Under the pieces are notes generated by a model. It was not told the DNA's origin. It was given only the letters and a program-made list of their open reading frames with translations, and did no database searches. Position numbers and translations under genes: made by a program. DNA of 64,000 nucleotides from Muscardinus avellanarius (taxonomy: Eukaryota > Chordata > Mammalia > Rodentia > Gliridae), in NCBI GenBank assembly GCA_963383645.1, contig OY726560.1, positions 66,085,823 through 66,149,822 of the forward strand, read 5' to 3'. Shown one piece after another: positions 13,222-24,573 of this stretch; position 1 is the first letter of the stretch, and each line of letters opens with the position of its first letter.

Positions 13222-13265
<44 letters not shown>
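13021..13265 (+). mobile_element. B1-dID composite SINE with (AAT)n tail
   Basis: Body 13021-13220, then about 15 AAT units (13221-13265). Confidence 0.88.
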
Positions 13266-13266
<1 letters not shown>

Positions 13267-13662
13267 CTTAGTAGAATTCAGTCCTGATTGATGGAGCTGG
13301 TAAGGAGCTTCTGGATTTGAAAACTGAAGAGATACTAGGGCCATTAATCACACTTTTTAATCAAGAGGAGGATCATTCTGGCACAATTAAATTGTGGTAT
13401 CTGTGGGATATTTAGCAAGAATAGTGCAGCGAACAGTGGGATCCTCAGGAGATAAGAAAGTAAAGCCTCAGCATTATCTGTGTGGGGCTTGTTAGGAAAT
13501 CCTTGTTATGTAGAGTCCTCTGCTTTTCATTCTCTCTGCACTGCTTTGCTCTTCTCTACATTCAGATCAAATTAAGGCTTTTCTCAATCCTAATCATGAC
13601 ATGCTTTCTCTCTCTGTACCTTCACATGCTCATGTCTGCCTGAAGCACATTCATATTTATAT

Positions 13663-13745
13663 GCCTGTATGTATGTATGTATGCATGCATGTATGTATGT
13701 ATGTATGTATTTTGCAGTTCTGGGGCTTGAACCCAGGGAGGAACC
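13663..13745 (-). mobile_element. (ATGT)n run plus fragment of an ID-type SINE end
   Basis: The ATGT/GCAT run (13663-13710) is followed by agttctggggcttgaaccca, which is the antisense 3' end of an ID-like unit. The rest of the SINE is missing. Confidence 0.55.
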
Positions 13746-14115
13746 TTGTCAACTTGGTACATCCTTGTATTTCAGGCTCCTTCTCCAGTGCCTAGAATAG
13801 TGTGAATATCATATCCAGTCAATGTTTCTTAAATGAAATGAATGCTCCTCAAAGTATTTTTATATGCATTATCTCAGTGGGGGTAAAATTGAATAATTTA
13901 AAGAAGGCTTTAGCGAAACATGAGCTGTTGGTGGATTAGATTAAATTATTTGAGTTGTTTTGCACTAGTAGGAGGAAGGAGAACTTAGAGTTAGGAAATC
14001 TGGTGAAGAGAGTCAAAAGCATTTAATTCCACCTCATAGAACAAAAAGGAAGAATTTTTTAAGTATCTTGCATAATTTTTTATTTTATCTTCCCTCTAAT
14101 AAGTGGAGGCTTATA

Positions 14116-14117
<2 letters not shown>

Positions 14118-14159
<42 letters not shown>
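14118..14159. repeat. (TG)n microsatellite without SINE
   Basis: About 21 TG units, with no SINE body on either side. Confidence 0.97.
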
Positions 14160-14161
<2 letters not shown>

Positions 14162-16326
14162 TTTATTAGTTAAAGGTATTGATTATTTGTTTTTAGGGTG
14201 TTTTTTCTCTACTTGGAAAAACTATAGATACCATGTTTTAAATTTTTTCCTGTATACTTGGCTCAATTAATTTATTTTCTTTTGAGATAGTCTTACCTAA
14301 GTAAGTGATTCACTTAATTATATCTTATCTGTTTGCCAAAAAATAAAAATGACATTTATATATTTTTAAATTTAATTAACATCAAAAGTAATTTAATGAG
14401 TGATCAATAAGAAAAAATCTAAGCCAAGAAAACCCAGATAAGATGGACTGTTTTGAGGACATATTTAACTCTAAGCTATCTAGAAGTCAAGGCAACAATG
14501 GAAATAATAAGATACATTGTTTAATATCTTTTAGACCTTCTCAAATAGGAGCCACCAAAAACTAGAGAGCTCACAATTAAAGACAGGTTTTATAGTGAGG
14601 TACTTGAAGTGCATTTGAATCAGATGCCAACCCTGCCAGTTATAAGGTGCATGCTTGTTTTAAAACCACTAATATTGTCCTGTGTACTGTCTTACGGGAT
14701 ACCATGTTCCTCATGGTTATGTACATCGCGGAATATATTTTTTTAAATGAAAACTTTTCTTCCAAAAAAAAACAACCTTTGAATCTACTTAGCTACTTAA
14801 AACTATATTTATTTGCAGCCCCTAATTTTCTGCAAGATATGAGATGCTTGATTTGATGCATAGATTAATATAGAGTTAGAGAATAATTAACTTGCACTGT
14901 AATTTAATAGATGTGTTAAGACGTTAGGTCAAAAATACTTTCTAAATAACTAAACTGCCATTGAATAGAGCTGTTTTGGATTTTCTGACCATAAATAACT
15001 AACAGACTTATAGGTGATCCTAGTGGTTTCTGGGTATGAGAATCATGCGACCAATTTATATGAGGAAGTTTGCATTTTATCATGGAAGAGGACATGCAAA
15101 AGTCTCATCTTTTAGTGGTGAGAATCTGTGTAGGTGTTAAACGGAAGTTTAGAGCTACTTCATGGAATTTACTCTGTCAAAGTCTATTTCTATCTACTTA
15201 GATTTATAAAGCTTTGGAAAAATACTTTTAAACTTGGAAGTTACAACTGACACCATGCAATGGAAGGCTATGGTGGTAAAGTTGTTGCTACTAGGGCTTC
15301 AGTTCTTCATAGTTTTCTCTTTGATGAAATTCAGTGTCAACATCACAGTGAGAATAGTCATTCCTCATATTAAATTGAGAGATTTCAACCCTTATGTGGT
15401 AAAGAAATCTGGTGAAGAAGTTTGGATGGAGAACTAGCATACTGGGCACATGGAACTTGGGGAAAGTGGAGATTACTAGACAGATTAAGGAAAAAAAAAA
15501 AAAAAACTCTACCTAAGAGGTGATGATGAATTTTGGTATATTCTGGACACAGCATCAGAATCTTCCATGACCCCGCAACCACTGCCCAGCTCCTCCTTTG
15601 AGCCATTTGGGAGTTGTTCCTTATTTTGTGGTTTATATATAATTATTTCAGTGGTTTTCTTGAGTGAGCCAGAGGAATAATTTCAGTGTTCTGCCTGGTT
15701 TCAGATGTTGGTTCAAAGAGACTGAGACACGAAAAGAGCCTGTGATTGGTGCTGTATGAAGGATGGGTGTTGTCCCAGATCTGCCCTTCTTAAGGAGAAT
15801 GGGATTTAAAACTTTTCAAGGAAAAAACTACCTAATGACTCAGTTTTCCTACTACAGAGCTGTTTTTTGTTTTTGTTTTTATTTTTTTTTTTTGTTTTTT
15901 GTTGTTTTTCTTCTGTCTTCCCGTGAACCAGGGTCCTTTTTTATAGCTAGGAGAGCCACAGCCAAGGTGGCACATGAACTTCTCTAGTACAGCCAGGTGT
16001 TATTTGTGGAGTGTGAAAAGTGGATAAGGATGAGGAGCGCTGTCTAATCACAGAGTGCCCTGAGAAAAATCTAGATAGCTTAGTATAACATGTTGTCTCT
16101 CACCTCAAATTAAATTTTAATTTTTTCTGATTGCGTTTTCTTTCAAAACAGATCTTAGAATCAGATATTTCATAAGTTAAGTACCACTGCACATAAAAGG
16201 TAATGTAGGGTTTAAGCAGAGTGAAATGTGTTCTACTACTCAAAGTTGCCCCTGTATTAAAGCAGGGTTGCTCTTGGCACCATAATGGTGGAACTGAAGA
16301 TGAAAGTACTTCCTGTATTCTTTCAG

Positions 16327-16466
16327 AGTACAGTACAATCCACAGCCCTTCAACACCCATTAAAGATTCAGATTCTGATCGCTTGCGTCGAGGTTCAGAT
16401 GGGAAATCACGTGGACGGGGCCGAAGAAACAATAATCCTTCACCTCCCCCGGATTCTGATCTTGAG
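16327..16466 (+). CDS. EYA1: EYA1 internal coding exon, end of N-terminal regulatory region (exon A)
   Basis: EYA1 is a transcriptional co-activator of SIX proteins and a HAD-family tyrosine phosphatase acting in nucleus and cytoplasm. This 140-bp exon follows an acceptor ending ctttcag and precedes donor gtacgt, which is slightly off consensus at +4. It starts at codon position 2 (the upstream exon must supply the first base of a Glu codon) and ends on a complete GAG codon. The 46 full codons begin [17 protein letters not shown], continue through a basic stretch with GKSRGRGRR, and end [13 protein letters not shown]. This matches vertebrate EYA1 just before the EYA domain; the other paralogues differ here. 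The Ser/Pro-rich part resembles a phosphorylation-prone linker and the basic run could be a nuclear localisation signal; both are inferences. Reading through the donor would add 21 codons before a stop, so intron retention would truncate the protein before its catalytic domain. Confidence 0.97.
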
Positions 16467-16471
16467 GTACG

Positions 16472-16479
16472 TGACGTCA
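16472..16479. promoter_or_regulatory. Perfect CRE palindrome TGACGTCA just inside the intron
   Basis: The 8-bp consensus CREB/ATF site starts 6 bases after the end of exon A and follows the donor gtacgt directly. It contains a CpG that has survived in AT-rich, CpG-poor DNA. The match is exact; any binding or function is inference. Confidence 0.4.
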
Positions 16480-16660
16480 CTGCCCACACCCAAGTAAATA
16501 ACAAGCATCTATTTCTAACTGTGGTTCTATAGAACTGCTTTGTAAACAGCTGTAAACAATCCAAATGCTTTTATTATTTTTTTCTTTTTCACATTAATAA
16601 TAAGGAAAACAATTTATCTCTTTTTCATATTAACTGTAGGTCATATAATTTTCTGGGAAG

Positions 16661-16863
16661 GGTACTGAAGATTGAGCCTAGGGGCATTTTAGCTCTGAGC
16701 TACATCCCCAGCCCTATTTTATTTTATTTTTTATTTTGAAACAGGGCCTCACTAAGTTACAGAGAACTTCACTAGTTGTTAAGGCTGGCCTCGAACATAG
16801 GATCCTCCTGCCTCGGTTGTCCCAAGTACTGAGATTATAGGCATGTGTCACCACACCTAGCCC
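16661..16863 (-). mobile_element. B1-dID composite SINE 195 bp downstream of EYA1 exon A
   Basis: ggtactgaagattgagccta at one end and tgtgtcaccacacctagccc at the other. Full length, diverged, antisense to EYA1. Confidence 0.87.
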
Positions 16864-16889
16864 AGATTATGCAAGTTTTATGGATGTGT

Positions 16890-16966
16890 TTGGTGCTAGG
16901 GATTAAACTCAGGACCTTGTGCATGCTAGGCAAGTCATCACCACTGAGATATATCTCCAACTACAT
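16890..16966 (-). mobile_element. ID SINE monomer
   Basis: Antisense ID: ttggtgctagggattaaact and tgcatgctaggcaagtcatc. It lies 27 bp from the composite SINE. Confidence 0.78.
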
Positions 16967-17635
16967 CCCAGAAATTATTTATTTCTGTGTTTTCTTCCAT
17001 ATTAACCTCATGATAAAAGACGTTTACTTTTGCTCTAAGGAAATATGATTAACTGTATAATTTTGCTTGAACAGAACTCTGTGGCACTGTTTGGTGTCAT
17101 TGCCATTTCAATTAAGTAAGTGCCATACTAAAAATGTTTAATAAAGTCCACTCTGAAATTAAAGACATAGTTGTGTATATTGAGAAAGGACAACCTGAAA
17201 TTTTCCAAACTGAAATGCTAATCACCTTCTGAGACATGTTTTGGTGGAGTTCAAAAGCAGTTGGGATTAAGTAAGGCTGAGAGGGTGGTAGATTTCAAAG
17301 CTTGAAGCCACTGCAATTAAGTTTCTGCTTTTGCCAAAGTGAAATCTGATGGTGGAAAACATGATTATTTTGGCAGAAAAGATGAGATTTTTCCAGCACA
17401 TCTATGTGCATGAATATGTACTGGTGTGAGTAGGAATGGGAAGGAGAGAAGCAGGTTCAGGAGGTTTTCTGTGGTGTCTCAAAGACCTTTTTGAAGTGAA
17501 TTTCTCCAAATCCAATTCAAAATGCCCCAAGAGCATGTCTAAAAGCATGAGTGATCTGTCTTCCTAAGTTGTTAAATATCTATAACCTGAAATCTGAAAT
17601 AAAAAAAAAATTGGTAAAAAAAACAAAAACATGCG

Positions 17636-17962
17636 GTCATCCCTTGGCATCCACAGAGCACTGGTCCCAGGAGCCCCACGAGGAGGCCAAAATCCACAGA
17701 TGCTCAAGTCCCTTATAAAAAATGGCTTAGGATTTGCATGAAACCTGTGAACTTTCTCCCAAACACTTTGTCATTTCTGGATTACCTATAATACCTAATA
17801 CAACACAAACGCTATGAAAATGATTGTTATCCTGTATTGTTTGGGAAATAATAAGAAGGAAGAAGACCTGTACACATTCAGTACAGATGAAATTTCTTTT
17901 TCTGAGTATTTTCTATCCTTGAATGCATATCAGATCATGTGGATACAGAGGGCCAACTCTCT
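17636..17962. mobile_element. MER2-like (Tigger family) DNA transposon
   Basis: One end has tcatcccttggcatccacag and ccaaaatccacagatgctca. The other ends tggatacagagggccaact, complementary in part to the first end. The interior words aatacctaatacaa and cagtacagatgaa match the MER2 layout as I know it. It has no coding capacity. It fills a sixth of the 2.0 kb intron between exons A and B. Confidence 0.8.
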
Positions 17963-18467
17963 ATCCCATCTCTTTGATAACTGGCCAGTAGTTAACACAA
18001 GGTGAATAGATTAAAAAGTTGCAGGGTTTTTCTTGGGGGGGGGGCTTGATAAGAATAGAATAGATTAGTTATTTAATGCTTTTTAATTAACAAATATAAG
18101 GGAAAGATCATTTGAGTCATTTTTCATTGATTGCCCACCATATCTCAGAAGTTACCCACGAGTTATAGCTTATTTTTCATTTCTTTAGAACTGTAATTAA
18201 AATTTTGCTACATATAAAAGGATATACATTATCCCTTTTCTGCATTTTTATTGATGTGGTTAGTCTAACTCTTCTCCTGTTCTTCATCTGAAGGGTATAT
18301 GAACTAACACTGGGAGATGTCCTTTGGGACAGCTGTGATTAAAAAGAGTAATTCAGATTTTTCCTTTGTCTCTGCCATTATAAGACTACTTTTTGATGTT
18401 GACATTAACTCAATAACAGTTTTCTCAGCCAAGGCAAAGACACACTGATTTGATTCTTCCTTTGTAG

Positions 18468-18590
<123 letters not shown>

Positions 18591-18834
18591 TAATATGCCT
18601 AGAATTTATTTTTTGTTCAGTGGATGAAATTTAAGTCATAAATTTAAAATATAAAAAGCAAAAATAACTTACTGGTATGGTCAAATATATAGGTAAGGAG
18701 AAAACATGTAAATAAGCAAAAGAAGAGATTATTTTAAGTCTTACAAAATGAAATGGACTTCACAAAATTAAATTCATGCTTACTTAATATCCTAATGAAT
18801 AAAAGAGATTGAATGCTATTTAAATATATAGGTG

Positions 18835-19050
18835 GAGCCAGGTGTGGTGGCGCACGCTTGTAATCCCAGCATTCGGAAGGCTGAGACAGGAGGATCAAGG
18901 TTCACGGACAGCCTCAGCTACTTAGTGCCCTTCGCAACTCAGTGAGACCCTGTTTCAAAATAAAGAATAAAAAATAGAGATGGGGGTGTAGCTTGAAGGT
19001 AGAATGCCCTTGGGTTCCATCCCCAGATGGCAAATATATATATATATATT
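18835..19050 (+). mobile_element. B1-dID composite SINE with (AT)n tail
   Basis: Body 18835-19027 in sense orientation, 284 bp after exon B, with an AT run (19033-19050) at its end. Confidence 0.88.
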
Positions 19051-19883
19051 ATATAGGTGAGAAATAAAGACCTTTTTTGCTGTATGTTTTTAATTTGCCC
19101 TGTCATTTTACTTTTAAACCCTTATAGGGAGAAAATATTTCACTTGGTATTGTTTTCATCAATTAGCAATATACTAGTAATTTCTTTTAAAAAATACCTG
19201 CTATGAACATCTTTACACGTTCCTTTACTGATGGGACTAAATTTATTTGAATGGTTTGTCATATTGGGCCTATGACAATTAATTGTACTAATTAACACGA
19301 GGACTAATGTACTCGTGTTAAGGATTGTTATAGTATTTATCTTGGTATTATAGATAAAGAATTATTACAAACCACCTCGAGGACTAGAACTTTCATATCA
19401 ACATTGGGCATTTGGGTTTCCTGAAGCCTTAGAAATTATTTTTAGTATGTTTCTTCTCATTCTTAATCACTTTCCCATGAGAAAACTATATTATGTAAAG
19501 TGGCTACAGGTAATTTCTAAAATTCAAGAATTATACTGAAAATATTATAGTTCTCATTTTTACAATCTTTAAAGAAACACTAAGTCTTAGATCTTTGAGG
19601 ATATTGGTTTGGAGCTTTAGAAACTGAATTCTTATGTCTTATTGACTCCAGAGGTTTATCACAATTAATTGTTGAAGTTGATACCCATGAAAGATGCATG
19701 TTCTTTTACAAATGTGCCCGGTATTGATTATTGCAATAAATCTGCATTGAGTCCCTGCTATGGACACACAGTCTGGAGGTAATAACAGGACCTCATCACT
19801 ATTTTAGCTGATGTATTATGTCTTCCATCAGGCCTCCTACTCACCCCATTTCTACAAAACCTATTGCTTAAAAACTAATTCAA

Positions 19884-20085
19884 GCCAGGCATGGTGGCAC
19901 ACACTTGTAATCCTCGTGCTTGGGAGGTGGAGACAGGAGGATCACGCTGGTTTGTAGCAAGCCTCGCTGGCTTAAGAGACCCTGTTGCCAAATAAAAAAA
20001 TAAAATATAAAATAGGTCTGGGAGTGTAGCCTGGAGGTAGAAGGGCTTCCAGGAACCCCAGTACTACCAAAACAAACAAACTAAC
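19884..20085 (+). mobile_element. B1-dID composite SINE (younger type) with target duplication
   Basis: It ends aagggcttccaggaacccca and is flanked by a direct repeat aaaactaattcaa (about 19871-19883, and again ending near 20101). Confidence 0.9.
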
Positions 20086-20231
20086 TAAAAAACTAATTCA
20101 ATACCTGAAATGTCAGCATATAATTAGTAGAAGATCTTAACTGAGCCATAATAATGTCCCTACAACTAACTCCTAACAAAGAAAGCTGGGGTCTAGAACT
20201 CACACAAAAGTGCTAAGGCCAGGAGCCTCAC

Positions 20232-20445
20232 TTTTTTTTTTTTTTTTGTACTGGGGAATGGAACCCAGGGGCACTGCACCTCTGAGCTACACCTCCAGCC
20301 CTATTTTTTTTTCTTTTTCTTGAAGCAGGGTTTCACTGAATTGTGAAGGACTTTGCTAAATAGCTGAGGCTGTCCACAAACCGTGATCCTCCAGTCTCAG
20401 CCTCCCAAATGCTGGGATTATGAGTGCATACCACCACGCCCGGCT
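20232..20445 (-). mobile_element. B1-dID composite SINE (older type) with target duplication
   Basis: T-run tail, then gtactggggaatggaaccca and an end at accacgcccggct. Flanks aggagcctcacttttt and aggagcttcacttttt differ by one base. Confidence 0.92.
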
Positions 20446-20576
20446 CAGGAGCTTCACTTTTTAAAGTGTTACCCATTACTATTTTAATATTTTATCAAAT
20501 AGTATTTAATTTATTTGGTTGTATCATGGTAGGCCATATGATAAAAAAAGTTTTATTTCATTTAATTCTCAGCCAA

Positions 20577-20725
20577 ATTTATATATTCTCTGAAGTATGG
20601 GTGATGTAAATTATTTTTGTCTCCTTCATGGGTTGAATTTATATATTCTCTGAAGTGTTTACTTGTAAGTAAATTACAAGTAAATAATCTGAATTATTTA
20701 CTTGTAAGTGTCTCCTTGATGGGTT
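20577..20725. repeat. Imperfect tandem duplication with an internal hairpin
   Basis: atttatatattctctgaagt occurs at 20577 and 20637, and gtctccttcatgggttga / gtctccttgatgggttga follow each copy. The second copy carries an 11-bp inverted repeat, tttacttgtaa (20658-20668) and ttacaagtaaa (20674-20684). Confidence 0.85.
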
Positions 20726-21130
20726 GATGGGACTGAAGGAGAACTTCAGAATGCTTGTGTTTTGAGGAAGATCTTCTGAGTGTCATATTGGCCTGAAGTC
20801 TGTGTGTCAGGATTGGGGTAAAGTGTTGTAAGCAGGGGCAATGGCAAGCACGGAGGCCTTGCTGTCTGAAGGACAATGAGGCCTAAAGGACTACCAGTGA
20901 CGAGGATGGAGTGGCAACAGAGGTAGGGAGGTGTCAGGATCCTAAGGGCCTTCCAGCCACCCCCAGGAGGGCTGATCATCCTTCCAGGGAGGAGCTGAGA
21001 TTGGATGACTTTAACTGAGTGTGGAGGATAAATGGTAGGGGAAGACAAATGGGAATCCAGATAGAACACTTTAGCAGTAATCTGAGTCACTAATAGGAGA
21101 AATGGAGGGAAGAGACTTAGAAATTATTTA

Positions 21131-21330
21131 GTCATGTGTGGTGGTGCAAGCCTGTAATCCCAGTACTTGGGAGTCTGAGACAGGAGGATTACAACGGGAG
21201 GGTCAGCCTCAGCAATTTAATGAGACCCTCTTTAAAAACAAGAAAAAGGAATAGGGATGTAGCTCAGTAGTAGAACATCTGTAGGTATTATCCAGGGATG
21301 GATGGATGGATGGATGAATGGATGAAAGAA
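21131..21330 (+). mobile_element. B1-dID composite SINE with (GGAT)n tail
   Basis: The body to about 21297 is diverged and shortened in the linker. GGAT/GAAT units follow. Confidence 0.83.
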
Positions 21331-23740
21331 AGGGATTTTGATTGAAGTAGTATACAGTAAGTAATAAAGAAGAGTGAAAGATTGGTTGAGGTGAGGAAGA
21401 ACTGTTTTAGAGGGAAAGTATAAAGTTTGAAGTTGGACAAGTTTGAGATACCATTTTAACACCTACTTGGGTAAGGCAAGAGGGCCATTAAAAGAGGAGC
21501 CCGGGACACCCAGGAGGACTGGCATGGGCTGGAGATGCCAGACTCTGAGCAACTTTATAGTTTAGAGTCAGAAGCTCCTCAGACTCTTGATTCAGAAGCT
21601 CTTCAGACTGCTTGATTTCTCCCTAAACATTTAGGGAGCACCTTCTTTGTGCGTGACACTGGGGTCGACCTGTTGTCCCATTGCCCAGCGGCTTCCCTTC
21701 CTATTAGGGTGGCTTCTTGAACAGGCAGTGCTGAAGATGTTAAGTCCCCACCAGAAGCATGCAAGAACATTTACTGCACTCTTCATTATAGAGCATGTAG
21801 TCAGTCAGAATTTCCTCTCAAATCTTATAATCGAGCCTTATAATAGTGCATGCCTCAACAAGGATCCCGCCTTACAATAATAACAGCTAAGCTGCTCAGA
21901 TTGTCTTGCATCCCTTTTGTTCCCCTAGAGTCTGAAGGCAGCTCCGCAGCAGGACTCCCTTTTGGAGCACAGATTTAGTTGTGTTCTTGAGCATTGTGAG
22001 GAAAGTATGTGGCTGGGCCTTCCCCCTCATACTGAGAAAGAAATGAATGCCTGACAATGTGAGAGCTGTTCCATCTCTATGGGAACCAGATACTTGAGAA
22101 GTAGCTTAGTCACAGTAGCTTAGGCAGCTCAATGAGTGGGCTGTCCCGTAAGAGGATACAGGATCGGGTTGATAAAATGCAAAATTAGGGCATGTTATAG
22201 CAATATGTACCAAAAACAAAAAAGTTTGGGAATGTTTCACCTTTTCGTGTAATCCTAGCTGTGGGAAGAAGCACGTTGGGTTATAAGGAAGTATTGTTTT
22301 ATAACAAAGGTGATGGGAACAAAAGGTGGGAGCTGAGTACAGTACAGCCACGGCTAGGGAAGAGGAAAGATGCAACGGGAGCAGGAGAGTAGACTGTGGG
22401 TGTTACTGTAAACTGGGATACTGTTTGGAATGTCTGACCTAGCTGTTTTTGATTAATCAGGCTTAGAAGGTGCTTTCAGAATAAATCCTAATTTCTGATT
22501 TTCACTAGAAAAAAACAGTCTTGATTTTTATTGTTTTCTTCATTGCTTGATCTAAATTAGAAAGTATAATCCAATTGTTAATAACAATGCATACACCCCA
22601 AACTTTTATTTCAAGCAAATATTGTGAGGATGACTGAAGTGTGACTCCCCCTTTTGTGGGAGAACACCCCAAATACCGATATGTGGCGGCTCGATTGTTT
22701 CAGCACTTTATTTTTATTGTTACGCAGCATCTGTGTTTCATAGGGACTTGGGCTAGAATAGATCTTAAGAGTATTGAGCCTCAGTCCTCATTTTATATAA
22801 AAACCAAAACATGAGCACTTACGGTAGCATAAAGTTCACCGTGTTTAATTGTGGGACTTACTACGTGCCTAGCACTCCTTTAACATTATGCTGTGAAACT
22901 GATATGACCCAAGATGTTTTTGTGGGTAAGGAATTGGGAGAGCCTAGAGACCCAACGCAGAAAACATTTCAGACCATGTCTGATGTAACAGATTAAATCA
23001 GTACTAGATATATTTGAATGTAGGTGAATATCTGACTGCCAAAAGTATATATGAATCTTGGCCAGTAAGATGGTGGTGGTGTCTTCAAATTGATGAACTT
23101 TCAATATGCGATATTCTTTATCTTGCAATGGGAAGGGCACCACAAATGAATTCAAGTAAATCTAGTTTCATTCTAAGCTCTTGGCTTTTCAGCTTTTTGA
23201 CATTATGCAATTTACTTGTTCTTACTGCACCTCAATCTGCTCATCCAAAAAGCTAGCTACTTAGCCCGCAGAATTATTTTAAGAAATAAAGTACATCCTG
23301 AATTTGAAAGACCCAGCATAATGTCTTACTAATGGCAATGGCCAATAACAAGAAACCTGTCAAATTTGTAGCTGCTCCTTGAGTGTTTTATAACATGCCA
23401 GGATCCTAAGGGGACTTCAGTTACAGTAATATGAGCTTAGAATATCTAACCCTCCAAGTCATCGGGCTATGATCATTTAGTACACTGGGGAAATAATAAC
23501 GTAACAGCAGTTTATCACACCCCTTTCACCTGAACACTCTAGTTACCCAATAAGGATTGCCATTGCTCTTTTATCTTAGAAGACAACACTAGACGCCAAG
23601 ACCTCTGGGTGTGGCACTCTCCCAAGATGGTGGTGAAAATGCAGAATGCTTAGCACAGAGCAGCAGGTCACTGGTGTTCTCGCTGAGTTGCAGAGGGGCT
23701 GGTTACTTAAACAGTGTGATGATCTTCTAAAATGTCTAGA

Positions 23741-24260
23741 CAAGGGGCTGGCAAACTATTTTTTTGTAGAGATCCAGCAAATAAGTATCTTAGGTTTTGT
23801 GGGACATAGACCTGTTTTGACCATTCAGCTCTGCCCTCACATTGGGAACACAGCTGCAGATGGTACACAAACCCTGTGGCTTCATTCCAGTGACATTTGA
23901 TTTAGTTTCCAAATTTCTGTTTCATGTCTTTTTCATGCCTTATAAGATATTATTTTCTTGATTATGTATTGTAAAAAATATAGATAGCTGGGTGTGGTGG
24001 CATACACTTGTAATTCCAGCACTTGGAAGGCTAAGAGAGGAGGATCATAGCTTTATGACCAGCCTCAGCTATTTAGTGAGGTCCTATTCCAAAACAAAGA
24101 ATCAAAAACAAGGCCAGGGGTGTAGCTCAGAGGTAGAATGCCCCTGGGCTCCATTCCCAGTACCACAAAAATTTAAATAAATAAAGATAGATATATAGAT
24201 AGATAGATGAGGGTTTAACAGACCCTACCCCATAGGGCAAATCTGGCTTATGGCCTGATT
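23741..24260 (+). mobile_element. MER5A-like hAT DNA transposon split by a SINE
   Basis: The left part reads caaggggctggcaaac and ttaggttttgtgggacatag, typical of MER5A. After the inserted SINE (23986-24208) come gggcaaatctggcttatggc and the likely right end. It is old and noncoding. Confidence 0.7.
23986..24208 (+). mobile_element. B1-dID composite SINE with (GATA)n tail
   Basis: Body 23986-24165, A-rich tail then GATA units. It splits the MER5A-like element. Confidence 0.88.
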
Positions 24261-24359
24261 TTTTAACTTTATTTTTTATTGGTACATTATAGTTTCACAT
24301 CACAATGTAGTTCACAGTGATAGTAACAGTCTTTAAGAATATTGTTTAAATTTTTTTTA

Positions 24360-24573
24360 AAAGGATATATTTTATTTTATTTTATTTTTTTTGTGGTACT
24401 GGGGGTAGAACCCAAAGGCTTCCTACCTCCGGGCTATACTTCCAGACCTGTTTTATATTTTATTTGGAAACAGGGTCTCACTAAGTAGCGGAGGCTGTCT
24501 TCGAACCCATGCGATCCTCCTGTCTCCACCTCCCAAGGGTGGGGATTACAAGCATGTGCCACCACGCCCAGCT
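24360..24573 (-). mobile_element. B1-dID composite SINE
   Basis: TTTTA-type tail, then ggtactgggggtagaacccaa and an end at caccacgcccagct. It carries 'tatttggaaacagggtctca' and a shortened middle. Confidence 0.87.

Larger units (their letters stand above)
1..16326 (+). other. EYA1: EYA1 intron, 3' part (upstream of exon A)
   Basis: The whole stretch is read as intron because exon A needs an upstream exon to complete its first codon and no EYA1-like coding sequence is visible here. The long open frames are low-complexity or repeat-derived. Stretches without a recognised repeat include about 713-1620, 4390-5236, 7693-8100, 11107-12340 and 13800-16326; I see nothing codable in them. A T-rich tract lies at about 15862-15915, roughly 410 bp before the exon. 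Confidence 0.9.
16467..18467 (+). other. EYA1: EYA1 intron between exon A and exon B (2,001 bp)
   Basis: GT-AG intron. It holds a composite SINE, an ID element and a MER2-like DNA transposon. The rest (about 16967-17635 and 17963-18467) shows no gene or recognised repeat. Confidence 0.95.

Noticed and set aside
16100..16564. A 154-codon open frame on the - strand across EYA1 exon A.
   Set aside because: It is the antisense shadow of a real exon with low stop density. The + strand frame matches EYA1 with correct splice sites, and the - frame resembles nothing I know.
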